This document shows, piece by piece, positions 26,044-34,485 of a stretch of DNA of 64,000 bases. A model generated the notes under the pieces. The model did no database searches and had not been told where the DNA came from. It worked only from the letters and a program-made list of their open reading frames with translations. Within the stretch, counting starts at the first letter, position 1. Every line of letters begins with the position of its first letter. Origin of the DNA: Martinezella rhizogenes (GTDB taxonomy: Bacteria > Pseudomonadota > Alphaproteobacteria > Rhizobiales > Rhizobiaceae); the NCBI GenBank assembly GCA_013322215.1, contig JAAMEZ010000028.1, forward strand, positions 1 to 64,000. The letters are read 5' to 3'. Made by a program: the position numbers and the translations under genes.

Positions 26044-26771
26044 GCAATGCAGTTCAAGTCTTGTCTGCCGGCAGCCTGCGCCATGCCTTTCCGGCGATCA
26101 TCGGTGCTTTTGGTTATGAATTCGGCATTGGCATTTCGCTGACGCTCGGGCCTGCGGGACTATTGCGCGAAACGATCGAGGCGGGCACCAGCTTCGATCT
26201 CTTTGCCTCTGCCAACATGGCGCATCCGCGGCGGCTTGTTTCCATGGGTCTTGCGGAAGATGCGGTCTGCTTTGCCCGCAATCGGCTCTGTGTGCTCGCG
26301 CGTGCCGAGCTTGGCCTGACGACGGAGAATTTTCTCGCGGTGCTGTCCTATCCCGCCGTGAGGATCGGCACGTCGACACCGGGCGATGATCCAGGCGGTG
26401 ACTATGCTTTCGAGGTTTTCGACCGTATCGAAGCCCGGCATCCGGGAAAGGGCGAGGCGATCCGGTCCCGCTCCCGGCAATTGGTGGGCGGTCGCAATTC
26501 GCCGCCGACACCGCCAGGCAAGGGCGCTGGCTACCTGGTCACCGATGGCGTGGTCGATCTGATGATGAGCTATTCTTCAAACGCGCGTCTTCTGGCAGGT
26601 GATCCGGCTTTCAGCGTTGTTCCTGTTCCCGACGAGTTTCAACCGCTCATCGAATACGGCATGGCGATTCGCATGGATGCGGATGTCGAAACCAGAGAGC
26701 TGCGCGACTTTTTATTGTCGCCGACCGGGCAGGAGATCTTGAACGAAGCCGGCTTTTCTCCGGTCAGCTGA
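26040..26771 (+). CDS. ModA/WtpA-like molybdate-binding protein lacking a signal peptide
   Basis: A 243-residue protein of the molybdate/tungstate or sulfate-type binding-protein fold. The N-terminus VQVLSAGSLRHAF corresponds to the ModA start of the mature chain (V.AA.SL..AF), and TLGPAGLLRETIEAGTSFDLFASANMAHPRRL to the ligand-binding G-L-...-I-GA-DLFASA block. Unusually there is no signal peptide: the chain begins directly at the mature domain with GTG 26040, overlapping the ATPase stop. It could act as a cytosolic oxyanion binder or sensor, or the true start may be missed. It strongly colours the interpretation of the transporter. It ends 5 bp before the convergent LysR gene. Confidence 0.7.
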   Translation: MSNAVQVLSAGSLRHAFPAIIGAFGYEFGIGISLTLGPAGLLRETIEAGTSFDLFASANMAHPRRLVSMGLAEDAVCFARNRLCVLARAELGLTTENFLAVLSYPAVRIGTSTPGDDPGGDYAFEVFDRIEARHPGKGEAIRSRSRQLVGGRNSPPTPPGKGAGYLVTDGVVDLMMSYSSNARLLAGDPAFSVVPVPDEFQPLIEYGMAIRMDADVETRELRDFLLSPTGQEILNEAGFSPVS

Positions 26772-26776
26772 GAATA

Positions 26777-27673
26777 TCAGCTGTTCGGCGGCGTGCTCGA
26801 GCGCAGATAGACCTCGGCCTCGTCATGCAGCCATTCGCAAAAAAGTGCGGATTTCCGGTTCCGGCGGGCGCGACGGAGGGCGACATATTCGTGGCCGCTT
26901 TCCAGGAAGCCGTAGGGCGCCATCAATCGGCCAAAGCGGATATCGTCGCTGACATAGGGCCAGGGGGCGACGCAGACGCCAAGGCCGGCGCTCGCAGCTT
27001 CGAGCATGAAGTAAAAATGCTCGTATTCGACACGAGGCCCGGTGGCGACCGATCTTTCGGAGCGGGCCAGCCAGTCGCCCCAGGCGCGCAGCCTCGTGCG
27101 CGTGTGAAGCTGAGGCAGGCCGTCGAACTCAGGCGTCGACGCCGCAAAGAGCGATGGCGCGAGCACCGCGCCCGTCTGTTCCGGAAACAGGGAAATCACA
27201 TCGGCGCCGGGAGGCCATGGTGCGGTCCCGACGCGGATCGCCACATCGAAGCCGTCGCGGCTGAAATCGACGGGTTTTGACGAGGCCGACAAGCGCACTT
27301 CTATGTTGGGATATTTCGCCTGAAATCGGTAAAGGCGAGGGATGAGCCAGCGCATCGTAAAGGTGCCGGGGCAGGAGACGTCGAGCTGACCGTCTTCGGT
27401 GTCGGCCACGGCACGCACTGACAGATCCATCTGGTCGAATGCGGTCGTGAGCCCCGTCAAAAGGGTCGCCCCGCCTTCGGTCAGTCTCAGGCGATTCTTC
27501 GGTCCTTCGAACAGAGGAACGCCAAGCACCTCCTCGAGATGCTGGATCTGCCGGCTGATGGCGCTGTGGGTCACATTGAGCTCGTCGGCCGCAAGCGTCA
27601 TGCGGCCGAGCCGGCCGGCCGCTTCGAAGGCGCGCAATGCGTTCAGCGAGGGAATTCGTCTAGCCATGTGCAT
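26777..27673 (-). CDS. LysR-family regulator, GcvA-like
   Basis: A 298-residue LysR protein. The HTH at residues 5-64 contains PSLNALRAFEAAGRLGRMTLAADELNVTHSAISRQIQHLE, a pattern typical of the GcvA/AmpR branch. The effector domain has VSCPGTFTMRWLIPRLYRF, also GcvA-like. I chose ATG 27673; ATG 27667 two codons later is equally possible, and an upstream in-frame start at 27763 would run through a palindromic regulatory stretch. It is convergent with the MolABC-like operon and divergent from the methyltransferase at 27840, which is its likeliest target together with the PdxH-like gene. Confidence 0.85.
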   Translation of the reverse strand: MHMARRIPSLNALRAFEAAGRLGRMTLAADELNVTHSAISRQIQHLEEVLGVPLFEGPKNRLRLTEGGATLLTGLTTAFDQMDLSVRAVADTEDGQLDVSCPGTFTMRWLIPRLYRFQAKYPNIEVRLSASSKPVDFSRDGFDVAIRVGTAPWPPGADVISLFPEQTGAVLAPSLFAASTPEFDGLPQLHTRTRLRAWGDWLARSERSVATGPRVEYEHFYFMLEAASAGLGVCVAPWPYVSDDIRFGRLMAPYGFLESGHEYVALRRARRNRKSALFCEWLHDEAEVYLRSSTPPNS

Positions 27674-27677
27674 TTTC

Positions 27678-27698
27678 CGAACATTGACTGTTCGAACA
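27678..27698. promoter_or_regulatory. Palindromic operator candidate between LysR and methyltransferase
   Basis: CGAACA-TTGAC-TGTTCG (27678-27694) is a perfect dyad, and its right part continues into the palindrome TGTTCGAACA (27689-27698). It sits 5 bp upstream of the LysR start, as expected for autoregulation. Confidence 0.45.
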
Positions 27699-27839
27699 TA
27701 TCGTTTTTCTTTCGAGAAAATAACGTGTTTTTTGACGCCGAAAGAAGTGGACAGCGTATTCATCGAACAATGACGCGCCGATGCAACGGCATTTTCGCGT
27801 TCGGCGAAGCTATGTCTGACAAAACAACGGAGGTATGAC

Positions 27840-28616
27840 GTGCAAGGCAGACATCAGGACGGCAGCGCAGGCGATGCGAACTACGGCGTGATCGGATCGG
27901 GCTATACCAACTACCGCCAGCCGGACCCTCATATCGCCGAATTCATCCGCACCGCCCTCGGCGATGCGAAAACCGTGTTGAATGTCGGCGCCGGTGCCGG
28001 CTCCTATGAGCCGATCGATCGGCAGGTGACCGCCGTCGAGCCATCGGCCTCCATGCGCGCCCAGCGGCCGGCACATCTCCCGGTCGCGATCGACGGGACG
28101 GCCGAACATCTTCCTTTTGCCGATCGGAGTTTCGATGCGGCAATGGCGACGTTCACAGTCCATCAATGGTCGGACCTCAGCCAAGGACTTGCCGAGATGC
28201 GCCGTGTCACGCGCGGACCTGTATTGGTATTGAGCTGTGATCCGGACCTGCTCGAACGATCGTGGCTGAGCGTCTATGCGTCGGAGATGATTGCCGTCGA
28301 GGCGAGGCGTTATCCGGCCATGCATACGATCGCGGCCGCCCTCGGCGGCAATGTGGAGATCAAAGCGGTGCCGATTCCGCTGAATTGTGTCGATGGCTTC
28401 GGCGAGGCGTATTATGGCAGGCCGGAACGAATGCTCGATCCCGGTGCGCGGCTTGCCAATTCGGCGTGGAGCTTTGTCGACGCCTCCGTCGGCGAGCGTT
28501 TTGCCGACGAGCTTGGCCGCGATCTCACCGACGGATCCTGGGATCGCCGTTATGGCGCCCTACGGACGCAGCCCTTCTTCGAGGGTTCGCTGCGTCTCAT
28601 CATCGCAAAACCTTGA
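27840..28616 (+). CDS. Class I SAM-dependent methyltransferase
   Basis: A 258-residue methyltransferase of the Methyltransf_11/UbiE-like type. Motif I is VLNVGAGAGSYEP near residues 42-54, motif II AVEPSASM follows, and the post-motif segment is AEHLPFADRSFDAAMATFTVHQW. The target molecule is not evident. Start GTG 27840 has GGAGG 7 bases upstream. The PdxH-like gene begins 10 bp after its stop, with its ribosome site overlapping the TGA, so the two are one operon. Divergent LysR control is likely. Confidence 0.85.
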   Translation: MQGRHQDGSAGDANYGVIGSGYTNYRQPDPHIAEFIRTALGDAKTVLNVGAGAGSYEPIDRQVTAVEPSASMRAQRPAHLPVAIDGTAEHLPFADRSFDAAMATFTVHQWSDLSQGLAEMRRVTRGPVLVLSCDPDLLERSWLSVYASEMIAVEARRYPAMHTIAAALGGNVEIKAVPIPLNCVDGFGEAYYGRPERMLDPGARLANSAWSFVDASVGERFADELGRDLTDGSWDRRYGALRTQPFFEGSLRLIIAKP

Positions 28617-28626
28617 GGAGAATGCC

Positions 28627-29271
28627 GTGAGAGACGAATTGCGCATACTGAAGTCCCTGGCCGGGCCTTTTCCATCGTTCGAGGCGGATCTGACACCCGA
28701 TAATCCGCAAGACCTGTTTTCCGACTGGCTGCGCGATGCCATCGAGGCTGATATCAAGGAGCCTCATGCCATGGTGCTTTCCACGATCGACGAGGATGGC
28801 GTGCCGGATGCCCGCGTTCTTATCCTGAAGAACCTCGACCAGCGTGGCTGGCACTTCGCAACGACGGGCAAGGGGCCGAAGGGCCGGCAGATTGCCGCCA
28901 ATCCCTCCGTGGCGCTCACCTTCTATTGGCCGCAGCTCGGGCGGCAGGTGCGGCTGCGCGGCATGGCGTTTCAGGCCGAGGCACATGAGCGGTATGCCGA
29001 TTTCCGTGCGCGTGCATCAGGCGCCAAGGCCATCGCCCTGACCGAGCGTCAAAGCGAGGTTCTCGGCTCGTCCCAGGAGCTCGACGACGCATTGAAGGTG
29101 CAGCATCGGCGATTGCAGGACGAACCCGATCTTGTCGCAGCCGGCTGGGCGCTTTTCATCGTCATGCCGCACGAGGTCGAATTCTGGCAGGGAGACGCCG
29201 AGCGCCGTCACCATCGTTTGCGATATCGGCGTGAAAAGACAGGCTGGTTGAAGGAGCGACTCTGGCCGTGA
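28627..29271 (+). CDS. Pyridoxamine 5'-phosphate oxidase family protein (PdxH-like)
   Basis: A 214-residue FMN-binding oxidase close in length and motif order to PdxH. It has RVLILKNLDQRGWHFATTGKGPKGRQIAANP (in pieces) near residues 60-90, FYWPQLGRQVRLRG near 100, and a C-terminal HRLRYRREKTGWLKERLWP corresponding to the PdxH R-L-...-RL-P ending. It may make pyridoxal phosphate, but many rhizobia hold a second, diverged copy of unknown substrate. GTG 28627 is chosen because GAGGAG precedes it; an upstream in-frame ATG lies deep in the methyltransferase gene. Full PdxH identity is uncertain. Confidence 0.75.
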   Translation: MRDELRILKSLAGPFPSFEADLTPDNPQDLFSDWLRDAIEADIKEPHAMVLSTIDEDGVPDARVLILKNLDQRGWHFATTGKGPKGRQIAANPSVALTFYWPQLGRQVRLRGMAFQAEAHERYADFRARASGAKAIALTERQSEVLGSSQELDDALKVQHRRLQDEPDLVAAGWALFIVMPHEVEFWQGDAERRHHRLRYRREKTGWLKERLWP

Positions 29272-29314
29272 TGCCTCGTGCTTTGATGACTGGGCTTGCC
29301 TGATGGGGAAAGAC

Positions 29315-29352
29315 GCACTAGCGTAATATTCGAAGAAATATAACGCTAGTGC
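29315..29352. promoter_or_regulatory. Molybdenum-box-like 38-bp palindrome upstream of the DUF2325 gene
   Basis: A 16-bp arm (29315-29330) and its partner (29337-29352) pair at 15 of 16 positions around a 6-bp spacer CGAAGA; the outermost 10 bases, GCACTAGCGT and ACGCTAGTGC, are perfect. CGAAGAAATATAA at 29331-29343 is shared exactly with the site at 23113-23140. It ends 4 bp before the first ATG. Confidence 0.6.
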
Positions 29353-29356
29353 TCAC

Positions 29357-30586
29357 ATGTCGGTTCTTCTCAATCACAAACGGCCCTTTGCGCTTCCGAT
29401 CGTCGAACGACGCCCGGACGATCGACCGACTCTTTCGTCGGCATCTGTCAGGACCCAGCGGCTGAAAACCTGGGAACTGCCGTCGATGTTCCATTGTTCG
29501 ATTGTCGGCACATGCCTGACGACGATGGAGCTGCGGCAGATGCTGGCGAAAGCAAGTGATATCGATACGAAGACGGCGACCGACCATGTCTTGCATAGCC
29601 GCGGTGTCCGGGCAGCCGGCCAGCGTGACATTGCCGCCAAGCTTCTGAACAAGGCGCTCGATCGTCGTCACGAACGCATTCTCAAGCAGTTTTCAAAGCT
29701 TTCGACCCCGGCGGAGATCAAGGCTCAGTGGGACAAGGCCGTCGATGACGGCGATATATCGGGAGCCTATTGGGCCGTCATGAGCCATCCTGCCAGCGAT
29801 CGTTTGCTGATGAACGATATTTTTGGCGAAGTGCATATGCTGTCGCATCTCGTCGGCAGCTCCAGCCGGCTTGATCTGGCACGTTTGCGTAAGCTGCAAC
29901 TGGATGTCGAGGCGAGAGACGAGAAGATCGCCCGCCAGGAGGCCCGTCTCCAGGCGGCAGCTCAAGACAATGTCATCCTGCAAAAGCGTATAGAAGAATT
30001 GGAGCAAAGCCTGCGGCGCGCGCAGGTGGCTGTCGGCGATCCCGTTTCCGCAGGCGCGGGGCAACGTCAGGAGGCAAGGCTTTCGGAGAAGCTGCAGGTA
30101 GCCGGGGAGCGCGCTGAGGGATACGAGAAACGTCTTGCATCTTCCGAGGCGAAGCTTGTCGAAGCCCGGTTGCAAGTGTCCGTCCTTCTCGAAGAGAATC
30201 AAATATTGAAGCATGAGTTGGATCTGCTCGAGGCGGCCATTGCGCCGGACGCTCATCCTGCCGCTGCGACAGATACGGATGGGCATGAGACGCTGCTTTA
30301 TGTCGGCGGCCGCCCGAGCCTGTTCGATCGCTTGCGGAAACTCGCCGAAAGCAGGAACATAGAGCTGCTGTTTCATGATGGTGGCGTCGAGGACAATCTT
30401 TCCCTGTTGCCGGCCCTGGTCGGGAGGGCATCATCGGCGGTTTTTCCGGTTGATTGCATCAGCCATTCGGCCTCCGACATGGTGAAGCGGCTTTGCCGCG
30501 ACAGCGACAAGACGTATCTGCCGCTTCGCTCGGCAAGCCTGGCGAGTTTCGCCGCTGTGATTGCTGCGCCCCTGGCGGCTGAATGA
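29357..30586 (+). CDS. Coiled-coil protein with C-terminal DUF2325 domain
   Basis: A 409-residue soluble protein. Residues 50-160 are an alpha-helical N-domain (SIVGTCLTTMELRQMLAKA). Residues 172-225 and 237-295 are strong coiled coils. Residues 313-400 match DUF2325, with LLYVGGRPSLFDRLR, FHDGGVEDN, FPVDCISH and LPLRSASLASF. The DUF2325 function is not known to me; its conserved D, C and H pattern could bind metal. ATG 29357 lies 4 bp from the palindrome without a ribosome site; ATG 29486, just before the conserved N-domain, is the alternative start. The shared operator suggests co-regulation with the MolABC-like transporter. Confidence 0.7.
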   Translation: MSVLLNHKRPFALPIVERRPDDRPTLSSASVRTQRLKTWELPSMFHCSIVGTCLTTMELRQMLAKASDIDTKTATDHVLHSRGVRAAGQRDIAAKLLNKALDRRHERILKQFSKLSTPAEIKAQWDKAVDDGDISGAYWAVMSHPASDRLLMNDIFGEVHMLSHLVGSSSRLDLARLRKLQLDVEARDEKIARQEARLQAAAQDNVILQKRIEELEQSLRRAQVAVGDPVSAGAGQRQEARLSEKLQVAGERAEGYEKRLASSEAKLVEARLQVSVLLEENQILKHELDLLEAAIAPDAHPAAATDTDGHETLLYVGGRPSLFDRLRKLAESRNIELLFHDGGVEDNLSLLPALVGRASSAVFPVDCISHSASDMVKRLCRDSDKTYLPLRSASLASFAAVIAAPLAAE

Positions 30587-30738
30587 AGACCGTTCACGTT
30601 TCGGTGTTCTCACCAGCATGTGTGTAACAAGACGGCCCTCTCTTCCGTAATCCATGGTGACGGGGCGCCCCGTCGCCGAAGCAATATCAGGCCGGATGTC
30701 CTGTGAGCTCGGCTTGTCCGCTGAAGGAGAACGGTGCG

Positions 30739-31227
30739 ATGCTGAACAGACGACGAGTGCTTCTGGCAACGGTTCTTGGTGCCATCGGCCTGCGATTGGG
30801 CTACGGCTCTGCTGCAGCCAAAACCTCCATGAATTTCCCCGTTTCGCACACGGATCAGGAATGGCGGAAGATTTTGACGGCGGACCAATATGCCGTCCTC
30901 AGGGAAGAGGGAACCGAGCGTCCCTTCACCAGCCCGCTACTGAACGAGCACGGCAAGGGGAATTTCGCCTGCGCCGGCTGCAATCAGGATGCGTTTTCCT
31001 CGGCCACGAAATTCGACAGCGGCACCGGCTGGCCAAGCTTCTGGGCGCCGCTCGACACCGCCGTGGCAACGTCGCGCGATACCTCCTTCGGCATGGTGCG
31101 CGACGAAGTACATTGTACTCGCTGCGGCGGCCATCTCGGGCATGTCTTCAACGATGGGCCGAAGCCGACTGGGCTGCGCTACTGCATGAACGGCGTCGCC
31201 ATGACATTCCATAGGGCTGCTGCCTGA
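30739..31227 (+). CDS. msrB: Exported methionine sulfoxide reductase B
   Basis: A 162-residue MsrB with an N-terminal twin-arginine-like signal (NRRRVLLATVLGAIGL, cleavage near residue 28), so it should work in the periplasm. It reduces methionine-R-sulfoxide. The zinc pairs are CAGC near 78-81 and CTRC near 126-129; the catalytic cysteine is in RYCMNGVAM near residue 150, where most MsrBs have RYCINS. Start ATG 30739 has GAAGGAGA upstream. Downstream at 19 bp begins a DipZ-like protein, a plausible source of periplasmic reducing power for this enzyme. Confidence 0.9.
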   Translation: MLNRRRVLLATVLGAIGLRLGYGSAAAKTSMNFPVSHTDQEWRKILTADQYAVLREEGTERPFTSPLLNEHGKGNFACAGCNQDAFSSATKFDSGTGWPSFWAPLDTAVATSRDTSFGMVRDEVHCTRCGGHLGHVFNDGPKPTGLRYCMNGVAMTFHRAAA

Positions 31228-31245
31228 ACGATCAGAGACCGAACG

Positions 31246-33069
31246 ATGCTTCTGTTTATCCTTGCCTATCTCGGCGGCGTTCTGACGATCGTCAGCCCCT
31301 GCATTCTGCCCGTCCTGCCATTCGTCTTTGCGCGGGCGGGCCAGCCTTTTCTGCGCAGCACGTTGCCGCTGCTGGTCGGCATGGCGGCGACCTTTGCCGC
31401 CGTCGCGACACTTGCCGCCTTCGGCGGCGGCTGGGCTGTGACAGCCAACGAATATGGACGTTATGCGGCCATGGCGCTGCTTGCGGTTTTCGGCATCATC
31501 CTTCTCTTTCCGTCGCTTTCGGATCGTTTGACGCGGCCTCTCGTCTCGCTTGGCGCACGGTTGTCGCAATCGGCCGATCGCGCCAGCCGCAGCGGAGGAT
31601 CGACGATTGCTGCATCGCTGCTGCTGGGCGTCGCGACGGGTCTGCTCTGGGCGCCCTGCGCTGGCCCCGTGCTTGGCCTCATCCTGACGGGAGCTGCGCT
31701 ACAGGGCGCGAGTGTGGGTACGACATTGCTTCTGCTTGCCTACGCGCTGGGTGCTGCCACATCGCTTGCACTTGCGCTTCTGATCGGTGGCCGGGTCTAT
31801 CAGGCGATGAAGCAATCGCTCGGGATCGGCGAGTGGCTGCGCCGCGGTGTCGGTGTCGCGGTTCTGATTGCCGTCGTTGCAATTGCCATGGGGCTCGATA
31901 CCGGCCTGTTGACGCAGGCGTCGCTTGCAAGCACCGCATCGCTTGAACAGAATCTTGTCGACCGTTTCCATGCCCAGGATCCGAACAAACCCTCATCTGT
32001 CATCATGAAGAGCGATGGCGGCGCGATGATGAGTGCAAAGCCGGATGGAGCAGCTGGCGGCGGTTCCATGACGATGGCCATGGCGCAAAAGCCTGCCGCA
32101 CAGCTGCCGGTCGAAGGCTCCGTTCCCTCGCTCGACGGCGCAGTGCAATGGCTGAATTCGCAGCCGCTGACGGCGGCCGGCCTGAAGGGCAAGGTCGTGC
32201 TCGTCGACTTCTGGACCTATTCCTGCATCAATTGCCTGCGTGCCATTCCCTATGTCGAGGCATGGGCGCAGAAGTATAAAGATCAGGGCCTTGTCGTCAT
32301 CGGCGTGCATGCACCCGAATTCGCCTTTGAGAAGAACGTCGACAATGTGAAGAAGGCGATCGCAGATCTCGGCATTACCTATCCCGTTGCGATCGACAAC
32401 AATTATGCGATCTGGCGCGCCTTCGACAACGAATATTGGCCCGCACACTACTTCATCGACGCGCAGGGGCAGATACGCCACCATCACTTTGGCGAAGGCG
32501 ATTACGATCAGTCCGAAAGGGTGATCCAGCAGCTTCTTGCTGAAGCCGGCAAGAGCAATGTCGCGGGCGATATCGTGAACGTAAAGGCGACAGGTGCGGA
32601 GGCCGCCTCCAACGAGGCCGATGTGCAATCGCCGGAAACCTATGTCGGCTATCTGCGTTCGCAGAATTTCGTTGATGATGCCGGTGCCGTAAACGACTCC
32701 GCTCACGACTACGTCGCGGCGATGCCGAAACTCAACGAGTGGGGTCTTGCCGGCAACTGGACCGTCGGCCCGCAGGAGGCGACTTCGAACAGCGCCGATA
32801 GCCGGCTCTATTATCGTTTTCATGCGCGCGATCTGCATCTGGTGCTAGGGCCATCGATGGATGGCAAGCCGGTGCGCTTCCAAGTTACCGTCGATGGCAA
32901 GCCGCCGGGCGACAGCCACGGGGTCGATACCGACGCGAACGGCAATGGCGTGGTGGCGGGGCAAAGGCTCTACCAGCTCGTCCGCGAAAGCGGCCCGATA
33001 TCGGATCATACCTTCGAGATCAAATTCCTCGATCCCGGCGCCCAGGCCTATGCCTTCACTTTCGGCTAA
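31246..33069 (+). CDS. DipZ-like CcdA-thioredoxin thiol-disulfide protein
   Basis: A 607-residue fusion. Residues 1-220 form a six-helix CcdA/DsbD-like domain with Cys19 (VSPCILP) and a cysteine near 138 (WAPCAGP) that carry electrons across the inner membrane. Residues about 290-440 are a thioredoxin-like domain with the active site SCINCLR at 326-332, facing the periplasm. Residues 465-607 are a beta-rich C-terminal domain seen in DipZ proteins. A Met-rich linker (residues 245-285) lies between. It likely draws cytosolic thioredoxin electrons to reduce periplasmic partners, with MsrB the obvious one. Confidence 0.88.
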   Translation: MLLFILAYLGGVLTIVSPCILPVLPFVFARAGQPFLRSTLPLLVGMAATFAAVATLAAFGGGWAVTANEYGRYAAMALLAVFGIILLFPSLSDRLTRPLVSLGARLSQSADRASRSGGSTIAASLLLGVATGLLWAPCAGPVLGLILTGAALQGASVGTTLLLLAYALGAATSLALALLIGGRVYQAMKQSLGIGEWLRRGVGVAVLIAVVAIAMGLDTGLLTQASLASTASLEQNLVDRFHAQDPNKPSSVIMKSDGGAMMSAKPDGAAGGGSMTMAMAQKPAAQLPVEGSVPSLDGAVQWLNSQPLTAAGLKGKVVLVDFWTYSCINCLRAIPYVEAWAQKYKDQGLVVIGVHAPEFAFEKNVDNVKKAIADLGITYPVAIDNNYAIWRAFDNEYWPAHYFIDAQGQIRHHHFGEGDYDQSERVIQQLLAEAGKSNVAGDIVNVKATGAEAASNEADVQSPETYVGYLRSQNFVDDAGAVNDSAHDYVAAMPKLNEWGLAGNWTVGPQEATSNSADSRLYYRFHARDLHLVLGPSMDGKPVRFQVTVDGKPPGDSHGVDTDANGNGVVAGQRLYQLVRESGPISDHTFEIKFLDPGAQAYAFTFG

Positions 33070-33157
33070 GGAAACGGTCCAGCTTTCGTCGCTCGCCCCT
33101 TCGGTCGCTCAGGGCAAAGAGATTAGGCCGTGATCGATAGGAGGCAGGTCGGCCCCT

Positions 33158-34255
33158 TCAAATGCCGAGATCGAGCTGAGGCTGTGATCTCCTATCGTCG
33201 TCCTCTTCGTTCGTCAGAGACGAAAGCGTGACGCCAAGCAGCCGGATTGGCCTTGTAAACGGGTGGACCGTTGCCAGAAGCGCCGACGCTATATCGAGAA
33301 CCGCGCCGACGTCGGAGACCGGAGAGGAGCTTGTCCGACTGCGTGTCGCCTGGGTGAAGTCCGAATATTTGATCTTCACGGTCACCGTCTTGGCGCTGAT
33401 GCCGCCTGTTTCGCAGTAGCGCCAGACCTTCTCCGTAAGAGGCCGCAGTTCCGCCGTTGCCGCCTCGAGATCGTCGATATCCTCGGCGAACGTATCCTCT
33501 GCGCCAATGGATTTGCGTACCCGGTCGGGCTTCACCTGGCGCTCGTCGATGCCGCGGGCGATGCCGTAGAAATAAGGGCCAGCCTTTCCGAAATGCTCCT
33601 GCAGGAAGGCGAGCGATTTCGATTTCAGATCAAGCCCGGTTTCGATTCCGTATTTGCGCATGCGTTCGGCCGTCGCCGGCCCGACGCCATGGAATTTCTT
33701 GACGGGAAGTGTCTCGACGAAGGCCGGCCCATGTTTCGGCGTGATCACTGCCTGGCCGTTGGGCTTGTTCAGGTCGCTTGCCATCTTGGCGAGGAACTTG
33801 TTGTAGGAAATGCCGGCCGAGGCATTGAGCCCGGTGACCTGCTTGATCCTCGTTCGGATCTCCAGCGCGATCTCGGTGGCGATTTCCATGCCCTTGAGGT
33901 TCTGGGTAACGTCGAGGTAGGCTTCGTCAAGCGACAGCGGCTCGATCATCAAAGTATACTCGGCAAAAATCTCGCGGATCTGCTGCGACACCGCCCTGTA
34001 GACGTCGAAGCGCGGCGGCACGAAAATCAGGTCCGGGCATTTCCGTTTGGCCGTGACCGACGGCATAGCCGAGTGAACGCCGAAGGCGCGGGCCTCGTAG
34101 CTGGCGGCCGCCACCACGCCGCGCGCCGCAGACCCTCCGACCGCAAGCGGCTTGCCGCGCAGTTCGGGATTGTCTCGCTGTTCTACCGACGCATAAAACG
34201 CATCCATATCCACATGGATGATCTTTCTGACGGGGCTTGAGCTCGTATCGTTCAT
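33158..34255 (-). CDS. dinB: DNA polymerase IV (Y family)
   Basis: A 365-residue translesion polymerase. It has HVDMDAFYASVEQRDNP at the N-terminus, the catalytic SLDEAYLD near residue 105, the helix-hairpin-helix segment FHGVGPATAERMRKYGI near 190, the little-finger domain, and a C-terminal clamp-binding motif QPQLDLGI. It copies damaged DNA with low fidelity. I chose the Met giving MNDTSSS; ATG 34270 five codons upstream is also in frame. No LexA box is evident in the short upstream stretch. It stands as a single gene. Confidence 0.93.
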   Translation of the reverse strand: MNDTSSSPVRKIIHVDMDAFYASVEQRDNPELRGKPLAVGGSAARGVVAAASYEARAFGVHSAMPSVTAKRKCPDLIFVPPRFDVYRAVSQQIREIFAEYTLMIEPLSLDEAYLDVTQNLKGMEIATEIALEIRTRIKQVTGLNASAGISYNKFLAKMASDLNKPNGQAVITPKHGPAFVETLPVKKFHGVGPATAERMRKYGIETGLDLKSKSLAFLQEHFGKAGPYFYGIARGIDERQVKPDRVRKSIGAEDTFAEDIDDLEAATAELRPLTEKVWRYCETGGISAKTVTVKIKYSDFTQATRSRTSSSPVSDVGAVLDIASALLATVHPFTRPIRLLGVTLSSLTNEEDDDRRSQPQLDLGI

Positions 34256-34485
34256 GGCGGTCTCGATCATTACACTGCAGCTTCAGCACGGGCCTTCAAT
34301 TGCGGGACCTGAAACAAATGCAGAACATATCATCCTCGATGACGATATCAAACCGGCTCCGTTGCCCTGTTCGGCGAAGCCGGGAGAAATCGCTCCATGC
34401 CGGCCATGCCAGGTATGCCGCAGACGCCACCTTGAGATGCGGTCGAGGCTTCCTATCTTTTGTCGGTCCCCCAATACGGAGCCTC

